Shown in pieces: positions 43,886-54,040 of a DNA stretch of 64,000 nucleotides; position 1 is the first letter of the stretch, and every line of letters starts with the position of its first letter. Position numbers and translations under genes: made by a program. The notes under the pieces are model-generated. The model saw nothing but the letters and a program-made list of their open reading frames with translations. It was not told where the DNA came from and made no database searches. This stretch comes from Treponema putidum (GTDB lineage: Bacteria; Spirochaetota; Spirochaetia; Treponematales; Treponemataceae), in the NCBI RefSeq assembly GCF_000755145.1, contig NZ_CP009228.1:927827-991826 (forward strand), written 5' to 3'.

Positions 43886-45028
43886 ATGAAAAAAAGTAAG
43901 TTTTTATTGATTATTATTACCGGCCTTCTTTCTATTTTCCTTGAAGCTGAAGACTTAAGCCTTTCAAGAGAAGATTTGCTTGTTATACAAAACCCTAAGG
44001 GCGGCTACCATTTATATATAAAAGCCAAACCAGATATAAAAAGTGTCCTTTTAACCGAGACGACAAAGGATCCCGATTTAAAACTTGATAACTATGCCTA
44101 CCGTGATCCTAATTATAATGAAATAAATGGAGATGAAAAAAGACTTTTAAACGGTGAATTTCTGCTGCCCGAAAAAAAACTTTATAGCCTTATAGATTCT
44201 ACCCCCGAAAAAAATACGCCTCTGGGGGAGGCCTATCATATTTGGATTCCCTATATAGTTTTATACGGATATGATTGGTCTCGAAGCGGTGAAGTCGAAG
44301 TAAAAGACGGAACCTTTTTTAATATACGTACTTTTTCAAAGCCTTATGGAGATTATACGGGAAATTTTCAGGATAATCCTTTTACCTTGAGGGTAACCCA
44401 AAAACCTATTGAAAAAGATCCGCCTCCGGATATTTCTTACAGTGATGAGGCCGTCAAAACTTTTACGGACTTAGCCGATACAACCGAAGGAGAAATGATC
44501 TATGCAAAGGGGCCTGAGGATATTCTTCCAACAATAAAACAAATTTTAAAAAAGGGAGAAAAGAATCACCTTGATTTACTCTTTGCTTTGGATTCCACTG
44601 AAAGCATGAAGGATGATATTGAAGAAGTGCGTAAAAATATCAGCTCAATGCTTGCCGAGATTCTCCCCCAATATCAAACTTATAGAATAGCTTTGGTTTT
44701 ATACAAGGATTACCGTGAAGACTTTTTAGTGCGGGAAGCCTGTGTTTTTACCGATAACTTAAAAAAATTTGAAAAGGCCCTATACGGGTTTAGAGTTTTC
44801 GGAGGAAGGGATATTCCTGAAGCCGTATATGAGGGTATCTTCTTAGGACTTCGCCAGTCATGGCGTGCTTTAGATGCAGATGTGGATAAAAAACTTATTC
44901 TTATAGGAGATGCTCCTCCCCACCCCAGACCTCGAGGCAAGGTAACAAAAGAAGATGTTGATAAACTTGCTGCAGATAAGGGAGTAAAGATTTATCCTAT
45001 AATATTGCCGCATACTTTGTCATATTAA
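43886..45028 (+). CDS. secreted von Willebrand factor A domain protein
   Basis: A 380-residue exported protein. The signal MKKSKFLLIIITGLLSIF is followed by a 180-residue N-terminal domain, then a vWA domain (about 225-370) with MIDAS motif LLFALDSTESMKDD and the later ILIGDAPPHPRPRG. The vWA fold binds ligands with a metal. The context is monocistronic, 60 bp after copy 2. Likely periplasmic or surface; its partner is unknown. Confidence 0.8.
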   Translation: MKKSKFLLIIITGLLSIFLEAEDLSLSREDLLVIQNPKGGYHLYIKAKPDIKSVLLTETTKDPDLKLDNYAYRDPNYNEINGDEKRLLNGEFLLPEKKLYSLIDSTPEKNTPLGEAYHIWIPYIVLYGYDWSRSGEVEVKDGTFFNIRTFSKPYGDYTGNFQDNPFTLRVTQKPIEKDPPPDISYSDEAVKTFTDLADTTEGEMIYAKGPEDILPTIKQILKKGEKNHLDLLFALDSTESMKDDIEEVRKNISSMLAEILPQYQTYRIALVLYKDYREDFLVREACVFTDNLKKFEKALYGFRVFGGRDIPEAVYEGIFLGLRQSWRALDADVDKKLILIGDAPPHPRPRGKVTKEDVDKLAADKGVKIYPIILPHTLSY

Positions 45029-45136
45029 GAGATTTATGCGTAAGCCCTGGATTTAGCCTTCTCCTACTTTTATTTTTTCATCTTATGTGATAAAATACTC
45101 TTTCGCTAAAAAGTTTTAGATAAGAGGAGGTAAAAG

Positions 45137-47155
45137 ATGGATCCCAAAGATGTTGCCGAATGGCGTGAAAATTTTGTAAAATTGCCCGACAATCTTTTTT
45201 TTGATTTAATACAGTTGTATTTGGGAAAAATTAAAACCCCCTTTAATAAGCAAAGACTTGCAGAGCAACTTAGTGCTTTTCTACAAAAACCGGCAATACA
45301 AGAAAGAATTGCAGAAAGTTTAGATTCTTGCGATATATTGATTTTAAAAGCCGTGAACGAAATTCCCAATCCCACGCAGGCAATGCTGTCTGTATTTTTT
45401 TCAAAAAAAATATCGTATTCCGAATTGTCCGGAAAACTTTTAAATGCGGAAGAACGTCTTCTCTTGTATCGAGTTCAAAAAAATAACGGAGATAAAGCAT
45501 ACAAAATTAATCCTATTTTAAAAAAAATTATAGAGCCCTTTTTATCAAAGAATCTTTTTTTTATGCCGGAAAAAATAGGGCAGGTAAAATCGAAAGAAAT
45601 AAATATAAACGATACGGCTCTTGCCGGCCTTTATTCCTTTTGTGTTCACAACGAAGCCGTTTTAAAAAATAACGGTTCTTTTAAAAAAAAATACGAAGAT
45701 TTAATCAAAGAAATTTTTCCTTGGCTTTCGGAAAAAACAAAGTACGTTTATTCTATTTTTTCGGCATGCGAATCTTTAGGATTTATTTTTAGAACCGAAA
45801 ACGGATTTGCAGTTCAAAAATCAAAGTGGGAGGCCTTTTCGCAATTAAGCAAACTTGAACGTTTGGTATATTTTACGGCAGCGTCCTTATTCAAAATGAG
45901 GAAAGAAAATTTACAAAAACTTGTTATAACTCTTTTTGAATTTTTAAATGGTTTTTATCCCGATGCATATTATGAAGAAGAAGATGTAGAACAATTTTTT
46001 CTTCTTTTATACATGCAAAATTTTTCTTCGGCAGTACAAAATGAAATTGGAAACGAGAATATTTTACATACAAACTTTATTGAAACCGCAGAACTGTTCG
46101 GAATTTTATGCAGAGAGAAAAATTTGGTTTACTTGAATCCCGAATTATTTAAAAATGCGGAAGAACCTCAAAAGCCTCTTTTAATTGACCCGTCATTTGA
46201 AGTTACGGTCTTACCCGATAGTAATCTAAAAAATCTTCTGCCTGCAGCGGAGTGTATGGAGCCTGTTTTAATTCAAACGACAGGAAAATTCGAAATCACA
46301 AAAAAAGCTTGTTCCAAAATTTTTCAGTCGGAATTAACTTCTGAAAATATATATAAAATCTTATCGGATGCAGCAGGGCATGAGATACCTCAAAATATAA
46401 GAGTTTCAATAAATGAGTGGTATAAAAATTTTACTTCATTGGAATTATACAGCGGTTTTGCCGTTTGTGTAAAAAAGGAAAAGGAGAAGTTTTTTGAACT
46501 TGATACTCCTTTAAAAAAACTTGTCCGTAAAAAAATAGCGGAGGGAGTTTATCTTTTAAATGTTCAAGATTTAAAAGATTTTGAGCAGGCCGTTTATAAA
46601 AGCGGTTTGGAATTTATCTTTTATAAAAATAAGCCTCTTCAATCTCCTTCCGTAAGAAATTTTCAAAGCTTGAATTTATTTTCTCAAAAAGAAAAAGATT
46701 ATACAAAAAAACTTGATTGGATAAAGCAGCAAAAAGAAAGGAAAAATAAATACTCAAAAACTTTATTACAATTAAATGCGGTACTAAACGATTTGGAATT
46801 AACAAAGGAAGATGTTAAGGCTATAAGCAGCCGCATAAACCGTAAAGCTATAATTACTGAGGAGCAGCTTAAAGAAGGTGTTTTTAAATTTACAAAAAAA
46901 GAAGCTTCCGGTCTTGATTTTTTAGGAAAACAAAAAATAGCAGAGCAGGCAATCTTAGGAAAACACCTCCTTGAAATAGAGATAAACACTGAAAAAGGAA
47001 CGGAAAAGATAAGCGGAGTTCCTGAAGAAATTTTAAAACAAGAAAAAGATGCAGTTCTTATCCTTACATGTGAAAATCTTAAGGACAAGTTAAAAATTTC
47101 CGTTGCTCATATTTCAAAAATAAAGTTGATTCAAGATTCTATTTTTTCGGAATAA
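45137..47155 (+). CDS. helicase-associated (XPB/Ssl2-like C3) protein
   Basis: A 672-residue cytoplasmic protein. Winged-helix-like repeats occupy the first 300 residues. Residues about 345-455 (LIDPSFEVTVLPDSN to ITKKACSKIFQSEL and EWYKNFTSLELYSGF) match the helicase C3 domain (PF13625) found with XPB/Ssl2-type helicases, but no ATPase core is present here. The C-terminus is charged and may bind nucleic acid. AGGAGG precedes ATG 45137. Such proteins occur as stand-alone helicase partners; the matching helicase is not adjacent. Confidence 0.55.
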   Translation: MDPKDVAEWRENFVKLPDNLFFDLIQLYLGKIKTPFNKQRLAEQLSAFLQKPAIQERIAESLDSCDILILKAVNEIPNPTQAMLSVFFSKKISYSELSGKLLNAEERLLLYRVQKNNGDKAYKINPILKKIIEPFLSKNLFFMPEKIGQVKSKEININDTALAGLYSFCVHNEAVLKNNGSFKKKYEDLIKEIFPWLSEKTKYVYSIFSACESLGFIFRTENGFAVQKSKWEAFSQLSKLERLVYFTAASLFKMRKENLQKLVITLFEFLNGFYPDAYYEEEDVEQFFLLLYMQNFSSAVQNEIGNENILHTNFIETAELFGILCREKNLVYLNPELFKNAEEPQKPLLIDPSFEVTVLPDSNLKNLLPAAECMEPVLIQTTGKFEITKKACSKIFQSELTSENIYKILSDAAGHEIPQNIRVSINEWYKNFTSLELYSGFAVCVKKEKEKFFELDTPLKKLVRKKIAEGVYLLNVQDLKDFEQAVYKSGLEFIFYKNKPLQSPSVRNFQSLNLFSQKEKDYTKKLDWIKQQKERKNKYSKTLLQLNAVLNDLELTKEDVKAISSRINRKAIITEEQLKEGVFKFTKKEASGLDFLGKQKIAEQAILGKHLLEIEINTEKGTEKISGVPEEILKQEKDAVLILTCENLKDKLKISVAHISKIKLIQDSIFSE

Positions 47156-47184
47156 GGGGATGACAGGATAAAAGGGGCAAATCT

Positions 47185-47949
47185 ATGGGTAAATACAAAA
47201 ATCAAAACATAATCGAAGAGCGTGTAGAAATTGAGGGTATACCTTGCTTGCGTTTTTATCCTTCGGAAACAAGCAGCTTTGTTCGGCCTTTTCCTACCGT
47301 ATTTTATTATCACGGCTGGTCTTCAGAAAAAAATAAGCAAAAGCTGATGGGCTATGTTTTTTCTACTTTGGGTTATCAGGTAATCTTACCCGATGCAGTC
47401 CATCATGGCGAAAGAAATAAGTTTGAAGACTATGATGAAGCTTTAAACGAATTTTTTTTGCCTACAATTATGCAAAATCTTGCCGAGTTTTCTACACTAA
47501 AAGATTATGCCGTTAAAAATTGTAATGCCGATAAAAACAAGATTGCCGTTTTAGGGCATTCTATGGGCGGCTTTACTACGGCAGGAATCTTTACCCATAA
47601 TCCAAGCGTAAAAACTGCGGTCGTTTTTAACGGTGCCTGCGATTGGCAAAATGCAATCCTTCAAATCGAAAAAGAATATGATGAAGCCCATATCGAATTT
47701 GATGAGGCAACAAAAAAAGCCGACCCCGCACAAAACATCGGCAAGCTCCTAAACCGTCCTCTTTTCTTACTACACGGAATAAAGGACTCCCTAGTTTCTT
47801 ATAAAATCCAAAAACAATTTTACGATTCAACCCTTCCGCTTTATAAAAACAAGGATCTTTTAAGACTTATGAGTGTCGAAAGAATGAATCATTATATAAG
47901 TATTCAAATGCTTGATGAGACCATTCTATGGTTGAACAAAAATCTATGA
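47185..47949 (+). CDS. alpha/beta hydrolase (YitV/esterase-like)
   Basis: A 254-residue hydrolase. It carries VFYYHGWSSEKNK (oxyanion HG), the nucleophile elbow GHSMGG near residue 123, an Asp position in LLHGIKDSLV, and His in MNHYIS. Soluble with no signal peptide. It starts a likely operon with the RhuM-Fic-transporter genes (13-bp gap). Confidence 0.85.
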   Translation: MGKYKNQNIIEERVEIEGIPCLRFYPSETSSFVRPFPTVFYYHGWSSEKNKQKLMGYVFSTLGYQVILPDAVHHGERNKFEDYDEALNEFFLPTIMQNLAEFSTLKDYAVKNCNADKNKIAVLGHSMGGFTTAGIFTHNPSVKTAVVFNGACDWQNAILQIEKEYDEAHIEFDEATKKADPAQNIGKLLNRPLFLLHGIKDSLVSYKIQKQFYDSTLPLYKNKDLLRLMSVERMNHYISIQMLDETILWLNKNL

Positions 47950-47962
47950 GGAGGGTTGAGCT

Positions 47963-48376
47963 ATGAATGAACTAAAAGAACTTTCGTTTTTAATGTACAC
48001 CTCAAAAGAGGAAAATGTATCGGTTAATGTTGTTGTAAAAGATGAAACCATTTGGCTTACCCAAAAAGCCATGGCTGAACTTTTTGGTGTGGGAATTCCA
48101 GCCATATCCAAACATTTAAAAAATATCTTTGATGAGGGAGAGCTGGACAGTTTTTCAACTATTTCCATTTTGGAAATAGTTGAAAAAGAAGGGAATCGGA
48201 ATATAAAACGAGATACTGAATTTTTCAATTTAGATGCAATCATCTCGGTCGGCTACCGTGTAAATTCACAAAAAGCCGAATCGGAATATGATATATTCAA
48301 TAAAACACAAAAAATAGAATCGGACTTTGATCGGGAGTTAAAAAAACTTACAAAGGAGATGAGCCATGAAAGATGA
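47963..48376 (+). CDS. RhuM family protein with large internal deletion
   Basis: A 137-residue version of the usually ~330-residue RhuM family. The N-terminus (ETIWLTQKAMAELFGVGIPA, FFNLDAIISVGYRVNSQKA) is intact, then the sequence jumps directly to the normal C-terminal tail (ESEYDIFNKTQKIESDFDRE). About 190 internal residues are missing, in frame. It overlaps the Fic gene by 11 bases. RhuM genes elsewhere are often next to Fic genes. It may be a decayed antitoxin or a shortened DNA-binding regulator. Confidence 0.7.
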   Translation: MNELKELSFLMYTSKEENVSVNVVVKDETIWLTQKAMAELFGVGIPAISKHLKNIFDEGELDSFSTISILEIVEKEGNRNIKRDTEFFNLDAIISVGYRVNSQKAESEYDIFNKTQKIESDFDRELKKLTKEMSHER

Positions 48377-48926
48377 AGAAAAATTGACAAAGATGCGGGC
48401 TCTCGAACTCTGGGATAAAAATTTAATTGACAATATTGAAGTTGGAACCTTTAAGGGCTTGCAGGAAATACATAGGTATCTGTTTCAAGATATTTTTGAT
48501 TTTGCGGGAGAAATTAGAAAGGTAAATATTTCAAAGGGGAATTTCCGCTTTGCTCCGATTTTATTTTTGGCTGAAAACCTTAAAATAATCGATAAGATGA
48601 AGTCGGAAACCTTTGACGAAATTGTGGATAAATATGTAGAAATGAATGTAGCTCATCCTTTTAGAGAAGGTAATGGAAGAAGTATGAGGATATGGCTGGA
48701 TGCTTTTTTAAAACACCGTCTGGGACGCTGTGTTGATTGGGCAAAAATCGATAAGTTTTCTTATTTAAGTGCGATGGAGCGCTCTCCGATAAACAGTCTG
48801 GAAATTAAGGTTTTATTGGAATCTGCTCTGATCGATGATATTCAAAATAGGGAAATTTATATGAGGGGTATACAGGCGTCTTATGAATATGAAGGTATGA
48901 GCAGGTATGATATTGGGGATATGTAA
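48366..48926 (+). CDS. fic: class III Fic protein (AMP-transferase)
   Basis: A 186-residue Fic enzyme. The catalytic motif is HPFREGNGRSMR (about residues 97-108). The flap region and the downstream helices follow. The inhibitory motif SYEYEG (S-x3-E-G) lies in the C-terminal helix, as in self-inhibited class III enzymes such as NmFic. Activity would be AMPylation of a target such as GyrB or ParE, released by autoinhibition. ATG 48366 overlaps the RhuM gene by 11 bases. Confidence 0.9.
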   Translation: MKDEEKLTKMRALELWDKNLIDNIEVGTFKGLQEIHRYLFQDIFDFAGEIRKVNISKGNFRFAPILFLAENLKIIDKMKSETFDEIVDKYVEMNVAHPFREGNGRSMRIWLDAFLKHRLGRCVDWAKIDKFSYLSAMERSPINSLEIKVLLESALIDDIQNREIYMRGIQASYEYEGMSRYDIGDM

Positions 48927-48956
48927 GATTATAAAAATTATTTAGGAGTTAAAAAA

Positions 48957-49844
48957 ATGAAATTAACATCTAAACAAAAAGGTATTATGTTTTTAATTCT
49001 GTCGGCGCTTTGCTTTGCATCAATGAATTTGTCGGCAAAGCTCGCCGGTAGTTTGCCCTCAATGCAAAAGGCTTTTTTTAGAAATCTAATAGCGGCTGTT
49101 GTATCCTTTACCGTGCTTATAAATTCAAAGGAAAAATTTCATTTGAATAAAAAAAACCTGCCCTTCTTTTTTATGAGGGCAATTTTCGGCACTATGGGAA
49201 TTGTCGGAAACTTTTATGCGATAGAGCACATGCTTCTTGCGGACGCTTCTATTCTTGCAAAACTGGCACCTTTTTTTGCCATTCTGTTTTCTTTTTTATT
49301 TTTAAAGGAAAAAATAAAGCTGTATCAAATCCTTGCGGTAATCACGGCTTTTTCGGCAAGTCTTCTTATAATAAAACCGGCCTTTGCAGATACAGGCCAT
49401 GTGATTGCAGCTCTTATAGGGGCTTTTGGAGGAATGATGGCAGGAGCTGCCTATACTTGCGTCCGCTGTCTTTCTCTTAAAGGTGAAAAGGGGCCTCTTA
49501 TCGTATTTTTCTTTTCATTTTTTTCGATTTTAATGCTGTTTCCTGTCTTTATTATTTTTTATCATCCGATGAGCCTTTATCAAATCATTATGCTCTTAAT
49601 TGCTGGTCTTTTTGGGACAGGTGGTCAGTTTTGTGTAACCGCAGCTTATGCCCATGCTCCGGCAGGTTCGATCTCAGTCTATGATTATACACAAATAGTT
49701 TTTTCTGCAATTTTCGGATTTGCTTTTTTAGGAGAACTTCCCGATCGGTGGAGCCTTTTGGGGTTTGCAATAATTTTTGCAGTAGCCCTTTTTATGTTTT
49801 TGCATCGCGAGGATAAGACAGAAACACATGTAAATCTAAATTAA
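48957..49844 (+). CDS. EamA/DMT superfamily transporter
   Basis: A 295-residue membrane protein with ten TM helices formed by two EamA repeats (LIKPAFADTGHVIAAL between them, and AYAHAPAGSISVYDYTQIVF in the second). DMT carriers move small metabolites or amino acids. AGGAG precedes ATG 48957. It is 30 bp from the Fic stop. Confidence 0.88.
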   Translation: MKLTSKQKGIMFLILSALCFASMNLSAKLAGSLPSMQKAFFRNLIAAVVSFTVLINSKEKFHLNKKNLPFFFMRAIFGTMGIVGNFYAIEHMLLADASILAKLAPFFAILFSFLFLKEKIKLYQILAVITAFSASLLIIKPAFADTGHVIAALIGAFGGMMAGAAYTCVRCLSLKGEKGPLIVFFFSFFSILMLFPVFIIFYHPMSLYQIIMLLIAGLFGTGGQFCVTAAYAHAPAGSISVYDYTQIVFSAIFGFAFLGELPDRWSLLGFAIIFAVALFMFLHREDKTETHVNLN

Positions 49845-49863
49845 TTATGAAGGAGAATAATTT

Positions 49864-50652
49864 ATGTATGTATCTTTACAGGCAATGATATTTTTATGTT
49901 TTTGTGTCTTTCTTGCAGGTTTTGTAGATTCTGCGGCAGGAGGGGGCGGTTTAATTTCTCTTCCGGCTTATTTTTTTGTAGGACTTCCGACTCATACGGC
50001 CATAGGATGCAATAAGTTTTCAGCTGCGTTCGGTACAACTTTTTCAACCCTCCGGTTTTTTAAAAATGGAGCCCTTGAGTGGCGTATAGCCTTAGTTTCT
50101 GCCTTATTTTCTTTTATTTCTTCCTATCTAGGCATGAAAATTGCCTTGAGAATAGATCAAGTTTTTTTAAAAAAAGCTATGATTTTAATGCTTCCGGCAA
50201 TAGCTTTGATTCTTTTGATAAAACGGAATTTCGGCAATGAAAACAAATCAAAAGAAATTCCTAAAAAAAAAGCTTTTGCTTTGGCTGCCTTTATAGGTGC
50301 TTGTGTAGGTTTTTATGACGGGCTTATAGGGCCGGGAACGGGTACCATTGCAATTATTGCCTATTCTGCGTGGATGAAGTATGACCTAAAAACGGCATCG
50401 GGGAATGCTAAACTTTTAAACCTTGCTTCAAACTATGCTTCGCTGACAGCCGTTCTTCTGAATAATAAGGTTATTTTTTCGATTGCTATTCCTGCTGCAG
50501 TTTGCGGTATTATCGGAAATTACTTAGGTGCGGGATTTGCTTTAAAGAAAGGTGCTGCATTTATCAGGCCTCTTATGATTGCGGTTATAATTTTATTGTT
50601 TGCAAAATTATTCTACGATGTATTCGGCGAAATGGTATTAGGATTATTTTAA
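49864..50652 (+). CDS. TauE/SafE family transporter (TSUP)
   Basis: A 262-residue protein with about eight TM helices. It starts FLAGFVDSAAGGGGLISLPAYF, the first TSUP motif, and has GFYDGLIGPGTGTI, the second, near residue 145. Members export sulfite or sulfonate-type anions. It lies 19 bp after the DMT gene, probably the end of this operon. Confidence 0.9.
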   Translation: MYVSLQAMIFLCFCVFLAGFVDSAAGGGGLISLPAYFFVGLPTHTAIGCNKFSAAFGTTFSTLRFFKNGALEWRIALVSALFSFISSYLGMKIALRIDQVFLKKAMILMLPAIALILLIKRNFGNENKSKEIPKKKAFALAAFIGACVGFYDGLIGPGTGTIAIIAYSAWMKYDLKTASGNAKLLNLASNYASLTAVLLNNKVIFSIAIPAAVCGIIGNYLGAGFALKKGAAFIRPLMIAVIILLFAKLFYDVFGEMVLGLF

Positions 50653-50653
50653 A

Positions 50654-51553
50654 TTATCTAACGGCCATCAGCATATCGGCCTCTTTTTCGGTTATTACAT
50701 TTTCTTTAACAAGGTCATAAAATTGCTCGCTGTTTGTCTTTCCGAAAAAGAGAATATCATCGGTTCCTATGCTTATAGGAACCCCTGCATCCAACATTTT
50801 ACGCAATGGATGGGATTTTAGGTTTTTGACGGCACCTAACATCACATTGCTTTGGGGACAAACATTGCATCTTATCTTTCTGTCGGCTAAAAACTGTAAG
50901 ACCTTATCGTTTTGAGCCGCTCCTATTCCATGCTGAACCTCGTCTAAAGCAAACATTTCAACAAAATACTTTACCGAAGCCGCATCCGAGAATTCTCCGA
51001 CGTGAGCTTTTTTCTTTAAACCGTATTTTTCGGCCAATCTAAATATATACACGCACTGTTCAATACCTTCGGAAACTTCAGGGCCGTAAAGGTCTATATT
51101 TTTAAAAACTTTTGATGACATCATGGGTTCTACCCATTGTTTTAAAAAACTTTGATCTATAGTCTTTGATATTCCTAATTCGGGGATTATTTTGATTTTA
51201 TTTTTATATTTTTTTACAATCTTTTCTACAGCCGATAAAAAGGCCTCTAAGTCTTCATTAAATTGTTTTATAAAGCCTATGTCGACGGATCCTTCAATAT
51301 GCACAACATTGTCTTCAACTGCACTTTTTATGGACATTTCGATGAGGTCTATAACGTTTTGTGCTGTAGTACATGCAGGACGGGTATATTGTCCTATTAT
51401 TTCATGCATCTCATCAAGACCGTTCATCTTTCGAGGAAAATTGGGAATTTCAAAACCTGCCCATTTTTTATAGTCTGAATAATTCATACTCAAATTCAGA
51501 TGATTATGAGTATCAGATTTGGGCTGCTTTTTATAGTAATCAAAGTCTCTCAT
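50654..51553 (-). CDS. adenosine deaminase family protein
   Basis: A 299-residue TIM-barrel metal hydrolase. Zinc ligands are visible: DTHNHL (H16 and H18), [19 protein letters not shown], and [11 protein letters not shown]. These are the ADA family order, but the enzyme is somewhat short compared with the usual 330-350. It probably deaminates adenosine or a related nucleoside in purine salvage. Convergent with the TSUP gene (1-bp gap). Confidence 0.85.
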   Translation of the reverse strand: MRDFDYYKKQPKSDTHNHLNLSMNYSDYKKWAGFEIPNFPRKMNGLDEMHEIIGQYTRPACTTAQNVIDLIEMSIKSAVEDNVVHIEGSVDIGFIKQFNEDLEAFLSAVEKIVKKYKNKIKIIPELGISKTIDQSFLKQWVEPMMSSKVFKNIDLYGPEVSEGIEQCVYIFRLAEKYGLKKKAHVGEFSDAASVKYFVEMFALDEVQHGIGAAQNDKVLQFLADRKIRCNVCPQSNVMLGAVKNLKSHPLRKMLDAGVPISIGTDDILFFGKTNSEQFYDLVKENVITEKEADMLMAVR

Positions 51554-51660
51554 TAATACTTCCTTGTATCCGTTAGTATAAGTATATCACTCTTTTTTAA
51601 AAAAATCATATAAAATATACAATATTCCTAAAATATTATCGGTAATTTATGTTAAAAAGT

Positions 51661-52428
51661 TTAATCCTTCAAAAATTCTATAATTCTTTTTGCTACAAGT
51701 TCCTTTTCAACATCATTTGTAACTACATGGCTGCTTTTTTCGAGTATAAGATACTCATTTTGAGTTCTTAAATTCTTATCTATGAGGTTTTTTACTCTAA
51801 ATGGGACTAAATTGTCTGCTTTTGATAAAATTGTAAGAGTTTGGGATTTAATAAAAATCATATTTTTTATAGCTAATTTTTGAAGTTTATACAGGTCTGC
51901 CGTTTTTTCTAAATATTCTACGCCGTTATAGTCTGCCATCGCCCTTCCATACTCGGGGTCTGTTTCATAAGTTTTTTTGACGGTCGATATCTTTTTGACA
52001 AAAAATTTTAAAAAAGGAGTGAGTTTTATCCGGTTATCTGTTGCAATAAAAGCCGGAGCGCATAAGAATATTTTTTCAGGATTAAAGCGGGCTGCTATCA
52101 GAGAGGTTAATATTCCCCCCATTGAAAGACCTCCGACAAATACTCTTTCATACATTGCACAAATATCTATATATTCATCGCATACCTTCCTAAGCCAATC
52201 TTTCCAGCTCGAGCTTAAAAGATCGTCTTTATTTGTACCATGCCCCGGAAGTCTTGGTATGTAGACATTGTAGCCGGCTTCATTTAGCTGCCGTCCCAGC
52301 CAAATCATCTCACGCGGAGAGCCCGTGTAGCCGTGAATAAGTAAAATAGCCGGAGCGGTTTTTAGCCCTTTTAAAAAAAACGGCTTTGTCGTATCTGAAA
52401 GTTTTATAGGGTAATTGTCAAAAAACAC
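51661..52428 (-). CDS. alpha/beta hydrolase (lysophospholipase/esterase-like)
   Basis: A 255-residue serine hydrolase resembling the Est30/monoacylglycerol lipase group. LIHGYTGSPREM is the oxyanion loop; LSMGGILTS is the nucleophile elbow (GLSMGG). Asp and His lie in LSKADNLVPF and KSSHVVTND near the end. No signal peptide. It would act on carboxyl esters of short or medium chain. Confidence 0.87.
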   Translation of the reverse strand: MFFDNYPIKLSDTTKPFFLKGLKTAPAILLIHGYTGSPREMIWLGRQLNEAGYNVYIPRLPGHGTNKDDLLSSSWKDWLRKVCDEYIDICAMYERVFVGGLSMGGILTSLIAARFNPEKIFLCAPAFIATDNRIKLTPFLKFFVKKISTVKKTYETDPEYGRAMADYNGVEYLEKTADLYKLQKLAIKNMIFIKSQTLTILSKADNLVPFRVKNLIDKNLRTQNEYLILEKSSHVVTNDVEKELVAKRIIEFLKD

Positions 52429-52573
52429 GCTAAATCTCCTTTAAATTTAAGAATATTATATATCTTTTTTTGTAAATAAACTAGGTATCGCATATTAAAT
52501 TTTTTAATTATCAAAGCGGCTATTGTGTATTTAAAGAATCTATAATATAATAATGGGAATAGGGAGATTTTAT

Positions 52574-53899
52574 ATGAAAAAAATTATTTCAGTATTATCA
52601 ATTGCCGTATTATTGATTGCAATATCAAGCTGCGGCGGCAAATCGGAAAAGAACAATGCTGTTCTTAAAGTAATAAAGGAAGCCGAAGGTATGACCCTTG
52701 ATCAGCTTTTCGAAAAGGCTTATCAAGAATCAAACGGAAAGGTTCTAAAAGGTTTGGGTAACTCAAGCCGAGGTAAGACTGCGGGAGAGACCTTTGTTGA
52801 GGCAATGAAGGCAAAATATCCCGACTATACCGGAAAAATAGATTGGTCTCAGCCTAAGAACAATACTATTTTTGATCAGCTTACAAACGATAATAAAAAC
52901 GTTAATCCCGAATTTTCTATGACTCTTATTCAGGATGGAGCACAGATTAAGGCTAAGATGATTGATACGGGCATCTTACATAATTTTGTTCCTAAAGAGT
53001 GGAAGGAATCTGCGGGTACAGATATGAAAGAAAACGGAAATCCCTTGGCCTTGCAAACTTTGAGCAAAGTTTTTATGTACAATAATGTCGAAGCTTCAAA
53101 CAAGTTTTTAAATGTCTGGGATTTTATAAAAGAAGGTCAAAGTCCGCTGTTTATGGGCTTGGAATCCGAACCTATCGGAAAAAACTTTTTGCTCATGCTT
53201 ACTCATGAAAAGTATTCAAAGGTTGTAAAAGCCGCTTATGATGCTTTGCCTGAAGCCGATAAATCTTATTTTAAGCCTATTGTAGACGGCTTGGAAAAAA
53301 CGGCTAAAGAGCTCGGCTTAAACGAAAACGGAAAATATGCCCTCGCATGGATCAAACTATTTGTTTCTCAGTTTAACATGAAAACCGATGACGGCCCCAT
53401 CAGCGTAGACTTGGTAAAAAAATCTTCTAAAGATCAAACAGGTTTATTGGTTTATTCCAAATTACGTTCTATAAAGGAAACAGACGAATCTTCTGTAAAC
53501 AATATTACCGTTGCTGCTTATCAGGACGGATATATCGGCTTCGGAGGCTATGCATATAAGCACTATTTGCAGGTTCTAAACAATGCTCCTCTCCCTTGGA
53601 CGGCATGTGCCTTTATCGCTTACATGGTAACTACAAAGGAAGGTTTCCATCCTTGGGGAAAGGATATGGGCGGATACAGCTCCAATCCTGCTATCAATCA
53701 AGATCACAGCATGGACGGATATGTTGATGAAGAGGTAAACGGCGAAACAAAAAAAATAAATAAATTCCCCGCTAAAAACGATAGAGGCTATGACTGGTGG
53801 ACAGGTGAAGGAAAAGGCGGCTTAATTGTCGAAGAGCCCGTATACTGTGCAAGTGTAACCTTTACCGTAGGTGAATGGATCAGCTCCTTACGAAACTAA
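52574..53899 (+). CDS. ABC transporter substrate-binding lipoprotein
   Basis: A 441-residue lipoprotein: ATG 52574 (GGGAG upstream) gives MKKIISVLSIAVLLIAISSC with a lipobox Cys. The mature body is of the extracellular solute-binding type seen with iron/polyamine-like importers (WTACAFIAYMVTTKEGFHPW near the C-terminal half). The same operon holds a fused permease and ATPase. A terminator within the operon (53933-53973) may raise the lipoprotein level relative to the others. Confidence 0.85.
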   Translation: MKKIISVLSIAVLLIAISSCGGKSEKNNAVLKVIKEAEGMTLDQLFEKAYQESNGKVLKGLGNSSRGKTAGETFVEAMKAKYPDYTGKIDWSQPKNNTIFDQLTNDNKNVNPEFSMTLIQDGAQIKAKMIDTGILHNFVPKEWKESAGTDMKENGNPLALQTLSKVFMYNNVEASNKFLNVWDFIKEGQSPLFMGLESEPIGKNFLLMLTHEKYSKVVKAAYDALPEADKSYFKPIVDGLEKTAKELGLNENGKYALAWIKLFVSQFNMKTDDGPISVDLVKKSSKDQTGLLVYSKLRSIKETDESSVNNITVAAYQDGYIGFGGYAYKHYLQVLNNAPLPWTACAFIAYMVTTKEGFHPWGKDMGGYSSNPAINQDHSMDGYVDEEVNGETKKINKFPAKNDRGYDWWTGEGKGGLIVEEPVYCASVTFTVGEWISSLRN

Positions 53900-53932
53900 A
53901 AGATTATTAAAAAATTAATCTGAATTTATTAA

Positions 53933-53973
53933 GCCTCTAAAAACTATGTCAGGTTTTTAGAGGCTTTATTTTT
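53933..53973 (+). terminator. terminator between binding protein and permease genes
   Basis: GCCTCTAAAAAC (53933-53944) and GTTTTTAGAGGC (53953-53964) form a perfect 12-bp stem, then TTTATTTTT. Such a leaky terminator is common between a binding protein gene and its membrane partners. Confidence 0.8.
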
Positions 53974-54040
53974 AGAAGAATATTGCGTAAAAGCTAGAGT
54001 TATAGTATAATTGTAAGGAAGTTAATGTGTGGAGGAGATT

